This document shows, in pieces, positions 1 to 6,425 of a stretch of 14,351 nt of DNA. The notes beneath the pieces were generated by a model that was not told the DNA's origin, made no database searches, and saw nothing but the letters and a program-made list of their open reading frames with translations. Made by a program: the position numbers and the translations under genes. The DNA lies in NCBI RefSeq assembly GCF_946481715.1, contig NZ_CAMLOV010000144.1, positions 1 to 14,351 on the forward strand, read 5' to 3'. The stretch is from an uncultured Mucilaginibacter sp. Its GTDB lineage: Bacteria > Bacteroidota > Bacteroidia > Sphingobacteriales > Sphingobacteriaceae. The first letter of the stretch is position 1. Each line of letters opens with the position of its first letter.

Positions 1-1
1 C

Positions 2-856
2 CTTTACGTTAAAAGCAAATATGGTTTCGAGGTAAAAATGTTCTCCTTCAACGAATCGGACCTGGGCATCAACATACGAATGACAGGCGAGGAGCACCGA
101 GATTTTATAAAAGGGCTGGGCGTTTATATGGCATCAAAAGGGTTGAAAACAAAACTGCTGCTGGGCGACAATTCCGACGCTACCACCTATAACTTTATTT
201 ACCCCGCTATAGCGGATGAGGGGGCAAAGCCATACATCGGCGCTATATCGTTCCACTCCTGGAGGGGCTGGGATAGCGCTACCTTACAAAAATGGGCAGA
301 CGCAGCCACCAAAATGAACCTGCCGCTGATAGTAGGCGAGGGAAGTATTGATGCTGCCGCCTGGAACTACCCGGATATTTTTCAGGAGCAAACCTACGCG
401 CTGGAAGAAATTAACCTGTACATACGCATGTTGGCCATTTGCCAGCCGGTATCTATCTTACAATGGCAACTAACGGCCGATTATTCGCCGCTTATAGGGG
501 GTGGCATTTTTGGGAACACCGAACCATTGCACCCTGGCCAGCGTTTTTGGAATTTAAAACAATTGGCAAACACGCCGAAAGGTTTGTTGGCTATGCCCGT
601 AAGCGTAGACAGGACCGGTATCTCTGCTGCTGCCTTGGGCGACAATACCAGGGGAGTATATGCCATTCACCTGGTTAATAACGGCAGCACCCGCGAGGTA
701 AGTTTAACGGGCCTACCCGCAAAAGTAACCCGGCTGCGTTACTACATCACCAACCGTAAAACCAATATGAAGGAGGAACGCGCGGTGGACATGAAGGACG
801 GCTTATTTAAGTTTAAGCTGCCGGCGGTGAGTTATGTAAGTTTGATATCGGAGTAA
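2..856 (+). CDS. Clan GH-A glycoside hydrolase, GH30-like, C-terminal part (5' end outside window)
   Basis: The frame is open to the left edge (codons from position 2), so the Met codon at 38 is probably internal and the gene starts outside the window. It reads like the second half of a TIM-barrel retaining glycosidase. An N-E pair in FSFNESDLG (Glu codon 53-55) fits the acid/base at the end of strand 4. A Glu in IVGEGSID (codon 338-340) fits the nucleophile on strand 7. A Trp-rich strand follows (ILQWQLTADYSP). The last ~90 residues look like the small beta-sandwich that closes GH30-type enzymes, ending in LPAVSYVSLISE. The likely role is periplasmic or extracellular hydrolysis of a plant or microbial polysaccharide; the substrate cannot be read from this. 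GH39 or GH5 are alternatives. It converges with the CAP lipoprotein gene, 21 bases away, with no terminator visible between them. Confidence 0.6.
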   Translation, partial: LYVKSKYGFEVKMFSFNESDLGINIRMTGEEHRDFIKGLGVYMASKGLKTKLLLGDNSDATTYNFIYPAIADEGAKPYIGAISFHSWRGWDSATLQKWADAATKMNLPLIVGEGSIDAAAWNYPDIFQEQTYALEEINLYIRMLAICQPVSILQWQLTADYSPLIGGGIFGNTEPLHPGQRFWNLKQLANTPKGLLAMPVSVDRTGISAAALGDNTRGVYAIHLVNNGSTREVSLTGLPAKVTRLRYYITNRKTNMKEERAVDMKDGLFKFKLPAVSYVSLISE

Positions 857-877
857 ACAAAGCGTAATCTGCACATC

Positions 878-1825
878 TCACTTTACCAGCTTGAAATTGT
901 ACTCATAACTTAAGGCTTTGCCATCTGCCTCTACATTTTTTATTTTGACGGTGTAGGGGGTGTTATCTTTCAATCCGTCTACTTTCCACTGTATAGAGTT
1001 GGGCAGGCCTTCATATTGATTGTCAAAACTGATAGCCGACACCAACAAAGGCGAGCCGCTTTGGTCTGTAACTTCAACGCTTGCGTGGCGGTATTTAATG
1101 TAGCTGTTGTTGCCTTCGTTAAACCTGTCGTACAACGCGGAAAAGCTGAGGAAACCATTTTTTAAAAACAAATTGCTTGGATATTCTGCGTATGGGTAGG
1201 CCACATAGTCGATATTTAAGTAAGGGATATCTGCCACTTCATTATTGATCACCTTTAATGATGCTGCCGATGTAAAGCTATAATCCGATTTTTTGGGTTT
1301 GCCATCCACCCGGCCATAAGCTACGTACTTCAAAAATGGGTCGAGCAGCCAGCGGCGGTGGCCTATGGTTTGGCTGTATTCTTCGGTAAGCCAGCGGTCA
1401 ACATTGGTTTCGTCTTTAAAGTCGGTAATTTGGCTGCTTAGGCTTATGCCCAAATTGCTTTTCCCGCTGCCAAGTGCTCCATCGGCGGTATAGCACAAGG
1501 CGCTTGCTGTTGGTGCATGGTCTAAAACGGCATTGGCGGCGCTTATCAGTGCAGATTGCTGCGCCAGTTCATCGTCGGCCGCATTGTAACTAACAGCAGG
1601 CAGTTTATGCAAGTTACGGATATAATTTACCCGCGCCAGGGCGGTTTGTTTGCTGCTGTTATTAAGCGAGCCCGCCAGGCAGTTTTCAATATCGGGGCGG
1701 GTAGCGTAATATTTATCGAAACTAAAGCCACCGTTAGCATCTTTTTTGCAGCTAAGGGCGGCCAAAAAAAATACTATTATCGAAAGATTAGCGGGGTTAT
1801 AAGCGCGTGCCTTAGCTTTAAGCAT
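878..1825 (-). CDS. CAP/SCP-domain lipoprotein
   Basis: The 315-residue product has a hydrophobic N-terminal segment (about residues 14-25) ending in AALSC followed by KKD, which reads as a slightly imperfect lipobox with Cys26 as the lipidated residue. A lipoprotein of the cell envelope is therefore likely. Residues ~60-175 resemble the CAP (SCP/PR1) domain: an N-terminal helix ALARVNYIRNLHKLPAVSY, then a helix ending in LDHAP (His103), and the IGHRRWLLDP signature (His156) typical of bacterial members. The ~140 residues after it look like a beta-rich C-terminal domain that I do not recognise. Bacterial CAP proteins are mostly uncharacterised, so no reaction is assigned. The ATG at 1825 is chosen because no later Met keeps the signal peptide. 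A Bacteroidota-type promoter lies right in front of it. Confidence 0.75.
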   Translation of the reverse strand: MLKAKARAYNPANLSIIVFFLAALSCKKDANGGFSFDKYYATRPDIENCLAGSLNNSSKQTALARVNYIRNLHKLPAVSYNAADDELAQQSALISAANAVLDHAPTASALCYTADGALGSGKSNLGISLSSQITDFKDETNVDRWLTEEYSQTIGHRRWLLDPFLKYVAYGRVDGKPKKSDYSFTSAASLKVINNEVADIPYLNIDYVAYPYAEYPSNLFLKNGFLSFSALYDRFNEGNNSYIKYRHASVEVTDQSGSPLLVSAISFDNQYEGLPNSIQWKVDGLKDNTPYTVKIKNVEADGKALSYEYNFKLVK

Positions 1826-1829
1826 GGCC

Positions 1830-1858
1830 TAAATATAATTATATCTTCCATCTGTCAA
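1830..1858 (-). promoter_or_regulatory. Predicted Bacteroidota promoter of the CAP lipoprotein gene
   Basis: On the minus strand TTG (1858-1856) is followed after 18 bases by TATATTTA (1837-1830), a 7/8 match to the TAnnTTTG -7 consensus. The -7 box ends four bases before the ATG, so transcription would begin at or close to the start codon and the mRNA would be nearly leaderless. Confidence 0.4.
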
Positions 1859-1950
1859 AAATCTGGTGCAGTTGGCCGGCTTTTGCCGTGCTTGGTTAGG
1901 GATGGGCTTGCTTGAAAGCAGGTGCCTGTTGGTTACTTATTACGGCGGTG

Positions 1951-3018
1951 TTATTTCAAGGCCGCGCGCAATAACGCCACCAATGCATTGTAACGTTCGC
2001 TGCGGCCGTCGTTTTTTATGTAGTAGCAAAGCAGGAACGCCGTGTAATGCCCCTTATTATCCACCACCGGGAAACTGCCGAATAAACCCGGGCTACTCAC
2101 TACATCCGCCCCCATCACCCATTCGCCGTAGCCATAACCCCTGGTGCCTGCTTCGGTGGGGGAGTAGCCTATTTTTACATCGGGGGTTACACGGTTTACC
2201 TGCATGTTGGCAATGCTCTTTTCGCTCAGGATGCGTTTGCCTTTATATAATCCCTTGTTTAGTATCATCACTAAAAAGTTGGTATAATCGTTGGCGCTGC
2301 TGTTGGCACCCCCTGCGGGGAGTGCAACTTTGCTGGTGCCAAAATCGCTTTTCTTCATTTCCAACGGGGCGGCAATACGTTCGGCAAACAAGGTATGGAA
2401 ATCTTTACCGCTTATTTTCTCTATAACGGCACCGGCAATCTGCAACCCCGCATTGCTGTAGTGGAAAACCGTTCCGGGTTTGCCTTCCATGGGCAGGGCG
2501 GCTATATCGGCAATGGCCTCGTCCATAGTGTTCACGTTGCGCATTTCCTGCAGGCTTTCTTTTAGCGATGGCGGGTTGATACCGGTGGTGTGCGACAGGC
2601 ATTGGCTAATGGTGATACTGCCTTTGCCATGCTGCGATAGTAAGGGCAGGTATTTCCCAACGGTGTCGGTAAGTTTTAGCTTGCCCTCGTCAATAAACGT
2701 CATCACCAGGGCTGCGCTTAGCCACTTGCTGCAGCTGGCAATGGGTATTTTTGTATCGGCATCATAATCATCAAGGTTGGCGGTTTTGTTTTGGCGGCGT
2801 GCCATAAATTTATTCGCCATTTTCTGGCGGCGCGATAAATCATTAACGGCATTGCTGTAAACTACCTTGCCATCCTTATATACTACCAGTACGCTGCGCC
2901 CGCCCATTGCCGGGGTATTTTCATTTAGCCAAGCATCTACTTTATCGAAGTTTTGCTGCGCATTTGCAGTGCTGATGAACAAAGTGGCGAAGACAAGGAG
3001 TATGATGTGTTTCTTCAT
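1951..3018 (-). CDS. Exported serine hydrolase of the beta-lactamase / DD-peptidase (class C-like) family
   Basis: The 355-residue product starts with a signal peptide (MKKHIILLVFATLF...), probably cleaved in STANA|QQ after residue 20, and should act in the periplasm. The serine beta-lactamase fold is shown by S95-C-S-K98 (catalytic SxxK), Y187-S-N189 (YxN) and a late GLFGSFP segment (311-317) where the third, KTG-like, motif is expected. CLSHTTGI (140-147) is also typical of the family. Members are esterases, D-aminopeptidases, DD-carboxypeptidases or beta-lactamases; the substrate cannot be told here. The non-classical third motif argues against assuming antibiotic resistance. Residues ~63-90, just before the active-site helix, form a basic and then acidic stretch that may be an insertion. 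The nearest minus-strand neighbour upstream (LTxxQ protein) is separated by 131 bases with two hairpins, so it is likely a separate unit. Confidence 0.85.
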   Translation of the reverse strand: MKKHIILLVFATLFISTANAQQNFDKVDAWLNENTPAMGGRSVLVVYKDGKVVYSNAVNDLSRRQKMANKFMARRQNKTANLDDYDADTKIPIASCSKWLSAALVMTFIDEGKLKLTDTVGKYLPLLSQHGKGSITISQCLSHTTGINPPSLKESLQEMRNVNTMDEAIADIAALPMEGKPGTVFHYSNAGLQIAGAVIEKISGKDFHTLFAERIAAPLEMKKSDFGTSKVALPAGGANSSANDYTNFLVMILNKGLYKGKRILSEKSIANMQVNRVTPDVKIGYSPTEAGTRGYGYGEWVMGADVVSSPGLFGSFPVVDNKGHYTAFLLCYYIKNDGRSERYNALVALLRAALK

Positions 3019-3061
3019 GGATGTTAAGGCAAATTAATTTTGCGTTAGGGATTGAAACGGA

Positions 3062-3086
3062 AAACCCGGAGCGACGGGCCGGGTTT
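3062..3086 (-). terminator. Hairpin between the LTxxQ gene and the serine hydrolase gene
   Basis: AAACCCGG (3062-3069) pairs perfectly with CCGGGTTT (3079-3086) across a 9-base loop. On the minus strand the stem runs directly into TTTTCCGTTT, giving a modest U-rich tail. It probably terminates the LTxxQ transcript. Confidence 0.5.
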
Positions 3087-3118
3087 GCGTGGTGCGAGGA
3101 TTTGAAGTGAAAAGCCCG

Positions 3119-3136
3119 CCCGCTTCTATCAGCGGG
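3119..3136 (-). terminator. Second small hairpin just after the LTxxQ stop codon
   Basis: CCCGCT (3119-3124) pairs with AGCGGG (3131-3136) around a 6-base loop. On the minus strand it is followed by CGGGCTTTT. It lies 13 bases after the stop codon and may work together with the hairpin at 3062-3086. Confidence 0.35.
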
Positions 3137-3149
3137 AACGCCCTCATTT

Positions 3150-3467
3150 TCAATCGCCCGTTATGGCTTCCCTTACCGCTGCTGTTTTCTCTTTTACTAT
3201 TTTTTGGTAGCTATTGTACTGTTGGTTGGTTAAAATGGCTTGCAGCTTAGCGTCTTTTTCCTTCATGATAGAACGTGCTTTTAGTCCCTTGCTAAACCTG
3301 TTTTCATCAGACGTAAACAGTGGCTGCATTTTTTTGGCGTATTCCAGGTTTAGTTTGCTTACCTGTTGGTATTGGGCATCGGTAAGTTTCAGGTCATCCC
3401 TCATCATTTTGTTTTGCCAATCGGCCCGTTGCTGCGGGGTAGACTTCTTTAAAGCTGTGGCATCCAT
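3150..3467 (-). CDS. LTxxQ-motif (Spy/CpxP-like) small protein, mature part; native signal peptide is out of frame
   Basis: The 105 codons from the ATG at 3467 encode a helical, charged protein with two LTxxQ motifs, LTDAQ (28-32) and LTNQQ (79-83). This is the hallmark of Spy/CpxP-like periplasmic proteins, which in other bacteria bind unfolded proteins or sense envelope stress. Upstream the frame stays open through PSPAKAQQ to a stop at 3537-3539 but contains no ATG, GTG or TTG. PSPAKA|QQ looks like the end of a signal peptide. The rest of that signal peptide is present in another frame starting at the ATG at 3556. The two parts join if the five-T run (minus strand, 3496-3492) had six Ts. 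As written, the protein would lack an export signal. Either the window has a one-base error or the gene is a recent pseudogene. Confidence 0.7.
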   Translation of the reverse strand: MDATALKKSTPQQRADWQNKMMRDDLKLTDAQYQQVSKLNLEYAKKMQPLFTSDENRFSKGLKARSIMKEKDAKLQAILTNQQYNSYQKIVKEKTAAVREAITGD

Positions 3468-3556
3468 TTGCTGCGCTTTGGCCGGGGAGGGAAAAAGGCC
3501 AATAGCAGCATGAGGAAGGATAAACCATAACCAACCTTAGCGCTTTCATTTTTCAT
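3449..3556 (-). pseudogene. Out-of-frame signal peptide of the LTxxQ gene
   Basis: A 35-codon frame from the ATG at 3556 to TAA at 3449-3451 reads MKNESAKVGYGL and then SFLMLLLAFF, a good signal peptide. It then turns into PRPKRSKW, which is not protein-like. One additional T in the run at 3492-3496 would continue it as FFPSPAKAQQM into the LTxxQ frame at 3467. The intended gene is therefore 3150-3556, about 135 codons. Confidence 0.65.
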
Positions 3557-3560
3557 ACGT

Positions 3561-3591
3561 GCAATATAATGTTTTAGCGCCGCACCCTAAA
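3561..3591 (-). promoter_or_regulatory. Predicted promoter of the LTxxQ gene
   Basis: TTTA (3591-3588), 19 bases, then TATATTGC (3568-3561) on the minus strand approximates the Bacteroidota TTTG/TAnnTTTG promoter. The -7 box ends four bases before the ATG at 3556, which supports 3556 as the original start of the split gene. Confidence 0.35.
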
Positions 3592-3617
3592 AGCTATATA
3601 ATTGTTAAACCGCGCGC

Positions 3618-4745
3618 TTATTTCAGCCTGCTCTTCGCATATTCAATATAATTCTTTTCTTTTTCGGGAGGGCGGCTGGCGAGGTATTTTTTATAATACT
3701 TTAGGGCGTTTTTCTTGTCCTTTAAATGCGCATCGTACAAATTGGCTAAAGAGTAGTATATCATCGGGCTTTCCTCACATTGCAGCCCTTTTTGGTAAGC
3801 AATCGCCGCCTTTTTATAACGGGACAGCTTCTCGTCGCTATCCGCAATTTCGCCATAATAGGAGGAAATACTGGGCGAGATGCCGTTTTTGATGGCCTTC
3901 TCTAACAAAAAAATTGCCTGCTTGTTGTCCTTTAGTGCTTTGTAGCACATGGCGGCATAATAATAAGTAAACTCGTTTTGCACCGGCGAGGGGATATCTG
4001 CAAAGGTTTCGGCACCGCAGGTATAGTTTTTTAGGTTGTAGTAAGATACGCCAAGCTTGGTGCGGATAGTGCTGGATTCGTTTCCGTTATGCAGCAACTT
4101 CAGGCAGGCATCTACCGTTTCGGCCCATTTATGTTGGGCGTAGGTTAGTTTCATCAGGCTTTCCAGCAGTACAATATTTTCCGGGTCGGCAGCGGTGGCT
4201 TTATATAAAACTTTTTCGGCTTGCGGCAAAAGCTTCAGTTCGATGTATCGGTTGGCCAGGTCGGATGCGGCATCGGCATCTGCCGGATTTATTTTGTTGG
4301 CGCGTTGCAGGTAGGCAATTTGGGAGCCTATGTCGCCTTTGTCCAAACTTATCTGTGCCAGTTGTTTGTATACAATAAAGTTGGTGCTGTCCTTAGCGGC
4401 TATCCGCTTATAGTAAACTTCTGCCTTGGCCGAATTGCCCCGGCGGAGGTTAATACTGCCGAGGCTAAACAAAACACCTGAGCGGGTGGAATCGATATCG
4501 TATATCCGTTGGTAGTAGCCTTCTGCTTCGGGCAGGCGGCCCGCCATGTTGGAGGTGTAAGCCAATTGCGAGAGGGCCTTCAAATCGGTAACCGGTTCGG
4601 TGTAAACAGTTTTGAGGTAGTCTGATGCCTCGGCAAAGCGCTGGTTTTGATAGTAATCCAAAAGCAGTGCATCGTCTACTTTAGTTTGCGCCGAAACGGT
4701 AAGAGAAAGAGTTGTTAATAGCAGGGCAAACAGAGTGTATTTCAT
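3618..4745 (-). CDS. Exported tetratricopeptide-repeat protein
   Basis: The 375-residue product has a signal peptide, MKYTLFALLLTTLSLTVSA|Q, cleaved after residue 19, so it is periplasmic. The rest is a chain of roughly eight or nine TPR units, about 34 residues each, with the alternating small/aromatic pattern. Examples are GRLPEAEGYYQRIYDIDS, GNSAKAEVYYKRIAAKDS, DNKQAIFLLEKAIKNG and KDKKNALKYYKKYLASRP near the C terminus. TPR solenoids serve as protein-binding scaffolds, and no enzymatic domain is present. Possible partners are envelope assembly complexes, but nothing in the neighbourhood fixes one. It is transcribed divergently from the small helical gene at 4839, with a 93-base shared upstream region. 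An 8-bp inverted repeat touches its start codon. Confidence 0.85.
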   Translation of the reverse strand: MKYTLFALLLTTLSLTVSAQTKVDDALLLDYYQNQRFAEASDYLKTVYTEPVTDLKALSQLAYTSNMAGRLPEAEGYYQRIYDIDSTRSGVLFSLGSINLRRGNSAKAEVYYKRIAAKDSTNFIVYKQLAQISLDKGDIGSQIAYLQRANKINPADADAASDLANRYIELKLLPQAEKVLYKATAADPENIVLLESLMKLTYAQHKWAETVDACLKLLHNGNESSTIRTKLGVSYYNLKNYTCGAETFADIPSPVQNEFTYYYAAMCYKALKDNKQAIFLLEKAIKNGISPSISSYYGEIADSDEKLSRYKKAAIAYQKGLQCEESPMIYYSLANLYDAHLKDKKNALKYYKKYLASRPPEKEKNYIEYAKSRLK

Positions 4746-4766
4746 ATAACTAAGTTATTAGTTATA
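4745..4766. repeat. Inverted repeat at the start of the TPR gene
   Basis: TATAACTA (4745-4752) and TAGTTATA (4759-4766) are perfect reverse complements around AGTTAT. The repeat lies in the leader of the TPR gene and overlaps the first base of its start codon, where it could act as an operator or an RNA hairpin covering the start. Being AT-rich, it could also be chance. Confidence 0.35.
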
Positions 4767-4838
4767 AACCAAACTTCCAAATGCTAAACAATTTTATGTT
4801 TTTGATGTTGACTATTTAAATACCTAAAAACAGATACT

Positions 4839-5129
4839 ATGGATAAGTTAAAGAAATTTGGATTGATGGAGAAGATAGTTCACGAGTTGGAAGACTTAAA
4901 GAACAGCCAGCAGGCGATCATTCAAAAATTGGCCAAGATAGAAGTGGATAATATAGAGCTCGGCGATAAACGGCTTGAAAAAGACCTGCCCGATATGCAC
5001 CAGCGCGTTGCAGATAACCTGGATACGATAGCATCTATCCTGGAAGACTTCGCCGGCCAAACCGACGAGTATAGTAACAAAAACAATATTGCTGCCTTGA
5101 AGGAGCAGGAAATTATTGATAATTTGTAA
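4839..5129 (+). CDS. Small helical (coiled-coil) protein, unrecognised
   Basis: I do not recognise this 96-residue protein. It has no signal peptide, membrane segment or Cys, and is rich in Lys, Glu, Asp and Leu/Ile. Residues ~10-40 (MEKIVHELEDLKNSQQ, then IIQKLAKIEV) show heptad-like spacing suited to a coiled coil. A second helix covers ~55-70 (MHQRVADNLDTIASIL). It is probably cytoplasmic and may oligomerise. It has its own terminator directly downstream and lies head-to-head with the TPR gene. The ATG at 4839 is the first Met in frame and has no Shine-Dalgarno sequence, as is normal for this group. The clean frame, acidic/basic balance and terminator make it a real gene rather than a chance frame. 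Confidence 0.75.
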   Translation: MDKLKKFGLMEKIVHELEDLKNSQQAIIQKLAKIEVDNIELGDKRLEKDLPDMHQRVADNLDTIASILEDFAGQTDEYSNKNNIAALKEQEIIDNL

Positions 5130-5143
5130 TAGCCCCCTCTAAA

Positions 5144-5162
5144 TCTCCCCCGGTAGGGGAGA
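5144..5162. repeat. Palindromic element TCTCCCC/GGGGAGA
   Basis: TCTCCCC (5144-5150) and GGGGAGA (5156-5162) pair around CGGTA. With its flanks (CCCCCTCTAAA on the left, CTTCAGAA on the right) it resembles a palindromic intergenic element often seen after genes in Sphingobacteriaceae; that recognition is from memory. Only one copy is in this window. Confidence 0.5.
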
Positions 5163-5175
5163 CTTCAGAATTTGT

Positions 5176-5198
5176 AAGGCCCCGTCAGGGGCTTTTTT
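5176..5198 (+). terminator. Rho-independent terminator after the small helical gene
   Basis: GCCCC (5179-5183), loop GTCA, GGGGC (5188-5192), then six Ts (5193-5198). AA upstream can pair with part of the T run, so it may also work in the opposite direction for the hydrolase gene that ends at 5335. Confidence 0.85.
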
Positions 5199-5209
5199 AT
5201 TTTACATCG

Positions 5210-5303
5210 CGTCATTGCTGGAACGAAGCAATCCCCGATAGGCAGAGCCGCTATGCAATTCTGACCTTCTTGCCGATGATTGCCACGCTATCGCTCAAGG
5301 ACG
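5210..5303. repeat. Degenerate copy of the CGTCATTGC inverted-repeat element
   Basis: The left arm CGTCATTGCTGGAACGAAGC (from 5210) matches the left arms at 8130 and 10228 except in the middle. The right side (GATTGCCACGCT from 5278, ending near GGACG) is a diverged arm. It fills most of the gap between the terminator and the hydrolase gene. Confidence 0.6.
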
Positions 5304-5334
5304 ATGTGGTGAATGGGGTACTTGTGTTGATGCC

Positions 5335-6357
5335 CTACTTCAACACCCCGCTAAAAAACTTCACGGCCAAATCACCCACTTGATTGTGGATTGCTTTGCG
5401 GTCGACCGTGGCGTCGTCATTAAAATAGACCCCGCCTGTTGGCTTCATCTCGTCAGAGGCCTCGTTGAGGAATACGTAATGCCCGGTTTTGCCGGGGATT
5501 AGGAGCAGTTTACTTTTTGGTATTAGCCTATGGTACACCATGGCGTTGGTTTTTACCGGGGTGATACTATCGCTTTGCGAGCCCACAATGTATATCGGCG
5601 CAGTTACCCTTGCCAGTTGTGCTTTGTTAACAAACCCTTGCCCAACGGCCGGGCACATGGCGAAGAAAGCTTTGATGCGTTTATCCTGTAGATCGGGGCT
5701 GTTCCTGAATGATTGCTCAACCGCCTTTTCATCGATCTGGCTGGTCAGGTTGGGGAACTCGGGCAGGGTAATTTCTTTAACACCTTCCGGTGTTTCTATA
5801 AACTTGTTAAGCGCGTTTAAATCCAGTTTGCCTCCCGCTAATGCAATCACCGTGTAGCCGCCAATAGAAAAGCCTGCCGCGCCAATGCGGTTGGCATCTA
5901 TCATCTTACTTAAATCCTTATCGGCTAACAAACCCGTAAGCACAAAGCTGATATCCTGCGGACGCTGCCATGGGGTTACAAAGTTGATGGCTATTTTATT
6001 ATCGTAGGTGTTTCCCCAATGGTCAACTGCCGCCACAACAAAGCCCTTTTGCACCAGCGCATCTGCCAACCACTCCATGGTGATGCGGCCCCCGCCGGTG
6101 CCGTGCGATATCATAATGAGCGGGTGCTTGTCCTCAGGCAGTTTTGCATCCCGGATAGTGGAGATATGCACGAAAGGGTAGTGGGGGATAACAAAAGGCT
6201 GGCGGGTATCTTCGGTTGGGTACCAAACCTCGGTAACCAGCGGGCGTTGGCGAGCAGTGTCGTTAAATTTGAGGGTGCGCTGCCCAATTTGAATTTTTTG
6301 CGCATTCGCAGCCAAAGGCAGCGTTATGGCGATTATTATCAGTATTTTTTTTAACAT
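5335..6357 (-). CDS. Exported alpha/beta hydrolase (dienelactone-hydrolase / PAF-acetylhydrolase-like)
   Basis: The 340-residue product has a signal peptide ending AANA|QK (cleavage after residue 19), so it acts in the periplasm. The alpha/beta-hydrolase catalytic parts are in order: an oxyanion-hole segment MISHGTGGG (82-90), the nucleophile elbow GFSIGG with Ser164, the acid Asp263 in GSQSDSITP, and His293 in GKTGHYVF. The N-terminal LVTEVWYPTED and the HGTGG loop are typical of the dienelactone-hydrolase/PAF-acetylhydrolase-like lipases and esterases of this superfamily. The substrate is probably a short-chain ester or lipid but is not determined. The gene lies 68 bases downstream of the Crp/Fnr regulator on the same strand, with an FNR-like palindrome in that gap. 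Co-transcription or direct regulation is therefore likely. Confidence 0.85.
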   Translation of the reverse strand: MLKKILIIIAITLPLAANAQKIQIGQRTLKFNDTARQRPLVTEVWYPTEDTRQPFVIPHYPFVHISTIRDAKLPEDKHPLIMISHGTGGGRITMEWLADALVQKGFVVAAVDHWGNTYDNKIAINFVTPWQRPQDISFVLTGLLADKDLSKMIDANRIGAAGFSIGGYTVIALAGGKLDLNALNKFIETPEGVKEITLPEFPNLTSQIDEKAVEQSFRNSPDLQDKRIKAFFAMCPAVGQGFVNKAQLARVTAPIYIVGSQSDSITPVKTNAMVYHRLIPKSKLLLIPGKTGHYVFLNEASDEMKPTGGVYFNDDATVDRKAIHNQVGDLAVKFFSGVLK

Positions 6358-6381
6358 TTTCGTACTTTTTTATACAGCAAA

Positions 6382-6415
6382 GCAAGGTAAAACAACCCGT
6401 ATGAAATTTGACAAA
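6382..6415 (-). promoter_or_regulatory. Possible promoter of the alpha/beta hydrolase gene
   Basis: TTTG (6415-6412), a 22-base gap, then TACCTTGC (6389-6382) on the minus strand. The -7 box is imperfect (one T short of TAnnTTTG), but the spacing is allowed. The -33 TTTG lies inside the FNR-like palindrome, so a bound regulator would directly affect polymerase at this promoter. Confidence 0.35.
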
Positions 6416-6421
6416 TGTCAA
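6408..6421. promoter_or_regulatory. FNR/CRP-type operator TTGAC-N4-GTCAA
   Basis: TTGACAAATGTCAA is a perfect 14-bp palindrome, equivalent to the FNR consensus TTGAT-N4-ATCAA with a T-to-C change in each half-site. It lies five bases past the stop codon of the Crp/Fnr gene (6426) and 51 bases before the hydrolase start. Confidence 0.6.
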
Positions 6422-6425
6422 TAAT

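Noticed and set aside
1556..1915. 119-codon plus-strand open frame
   Set aside because: It is antisense to the CAP lipoprotein signal peptide and N-terminal region; its composition is not protein-like and it has no promoter or neighbour support.
1866..2426. 186-codon plus-strand open frame
   Set aside because: It lies antisense to the serine hydrolase gene, is Cys/Pro/Arg-rich with no domain logic, and the minus-strand gene has clear SxxK and YxN motifs.
1951..3018. Antibiotic-resistance beta-lactamase
   Set aside because: SxxK and YxN are shared by many esterases and peptidases; the third motif is not a clear KTG, so resistance cannot be claimed.
3449..3556. Programmed ribosomal frameshift joining the signal peptide to the LTxxQ protein
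   Set aside because: No good X-XXY-YYZ heptamer is in the right frame (it would be C-TTT-TTC) and there is no strong downstream pseudoknot; a one-base indel is simpler.
4795..4804. TATGTTTTTG as the promoter of the small helical gene
   Set aside because: The -7 match is imperfect and no TTG lies 17-23 bases upstream.
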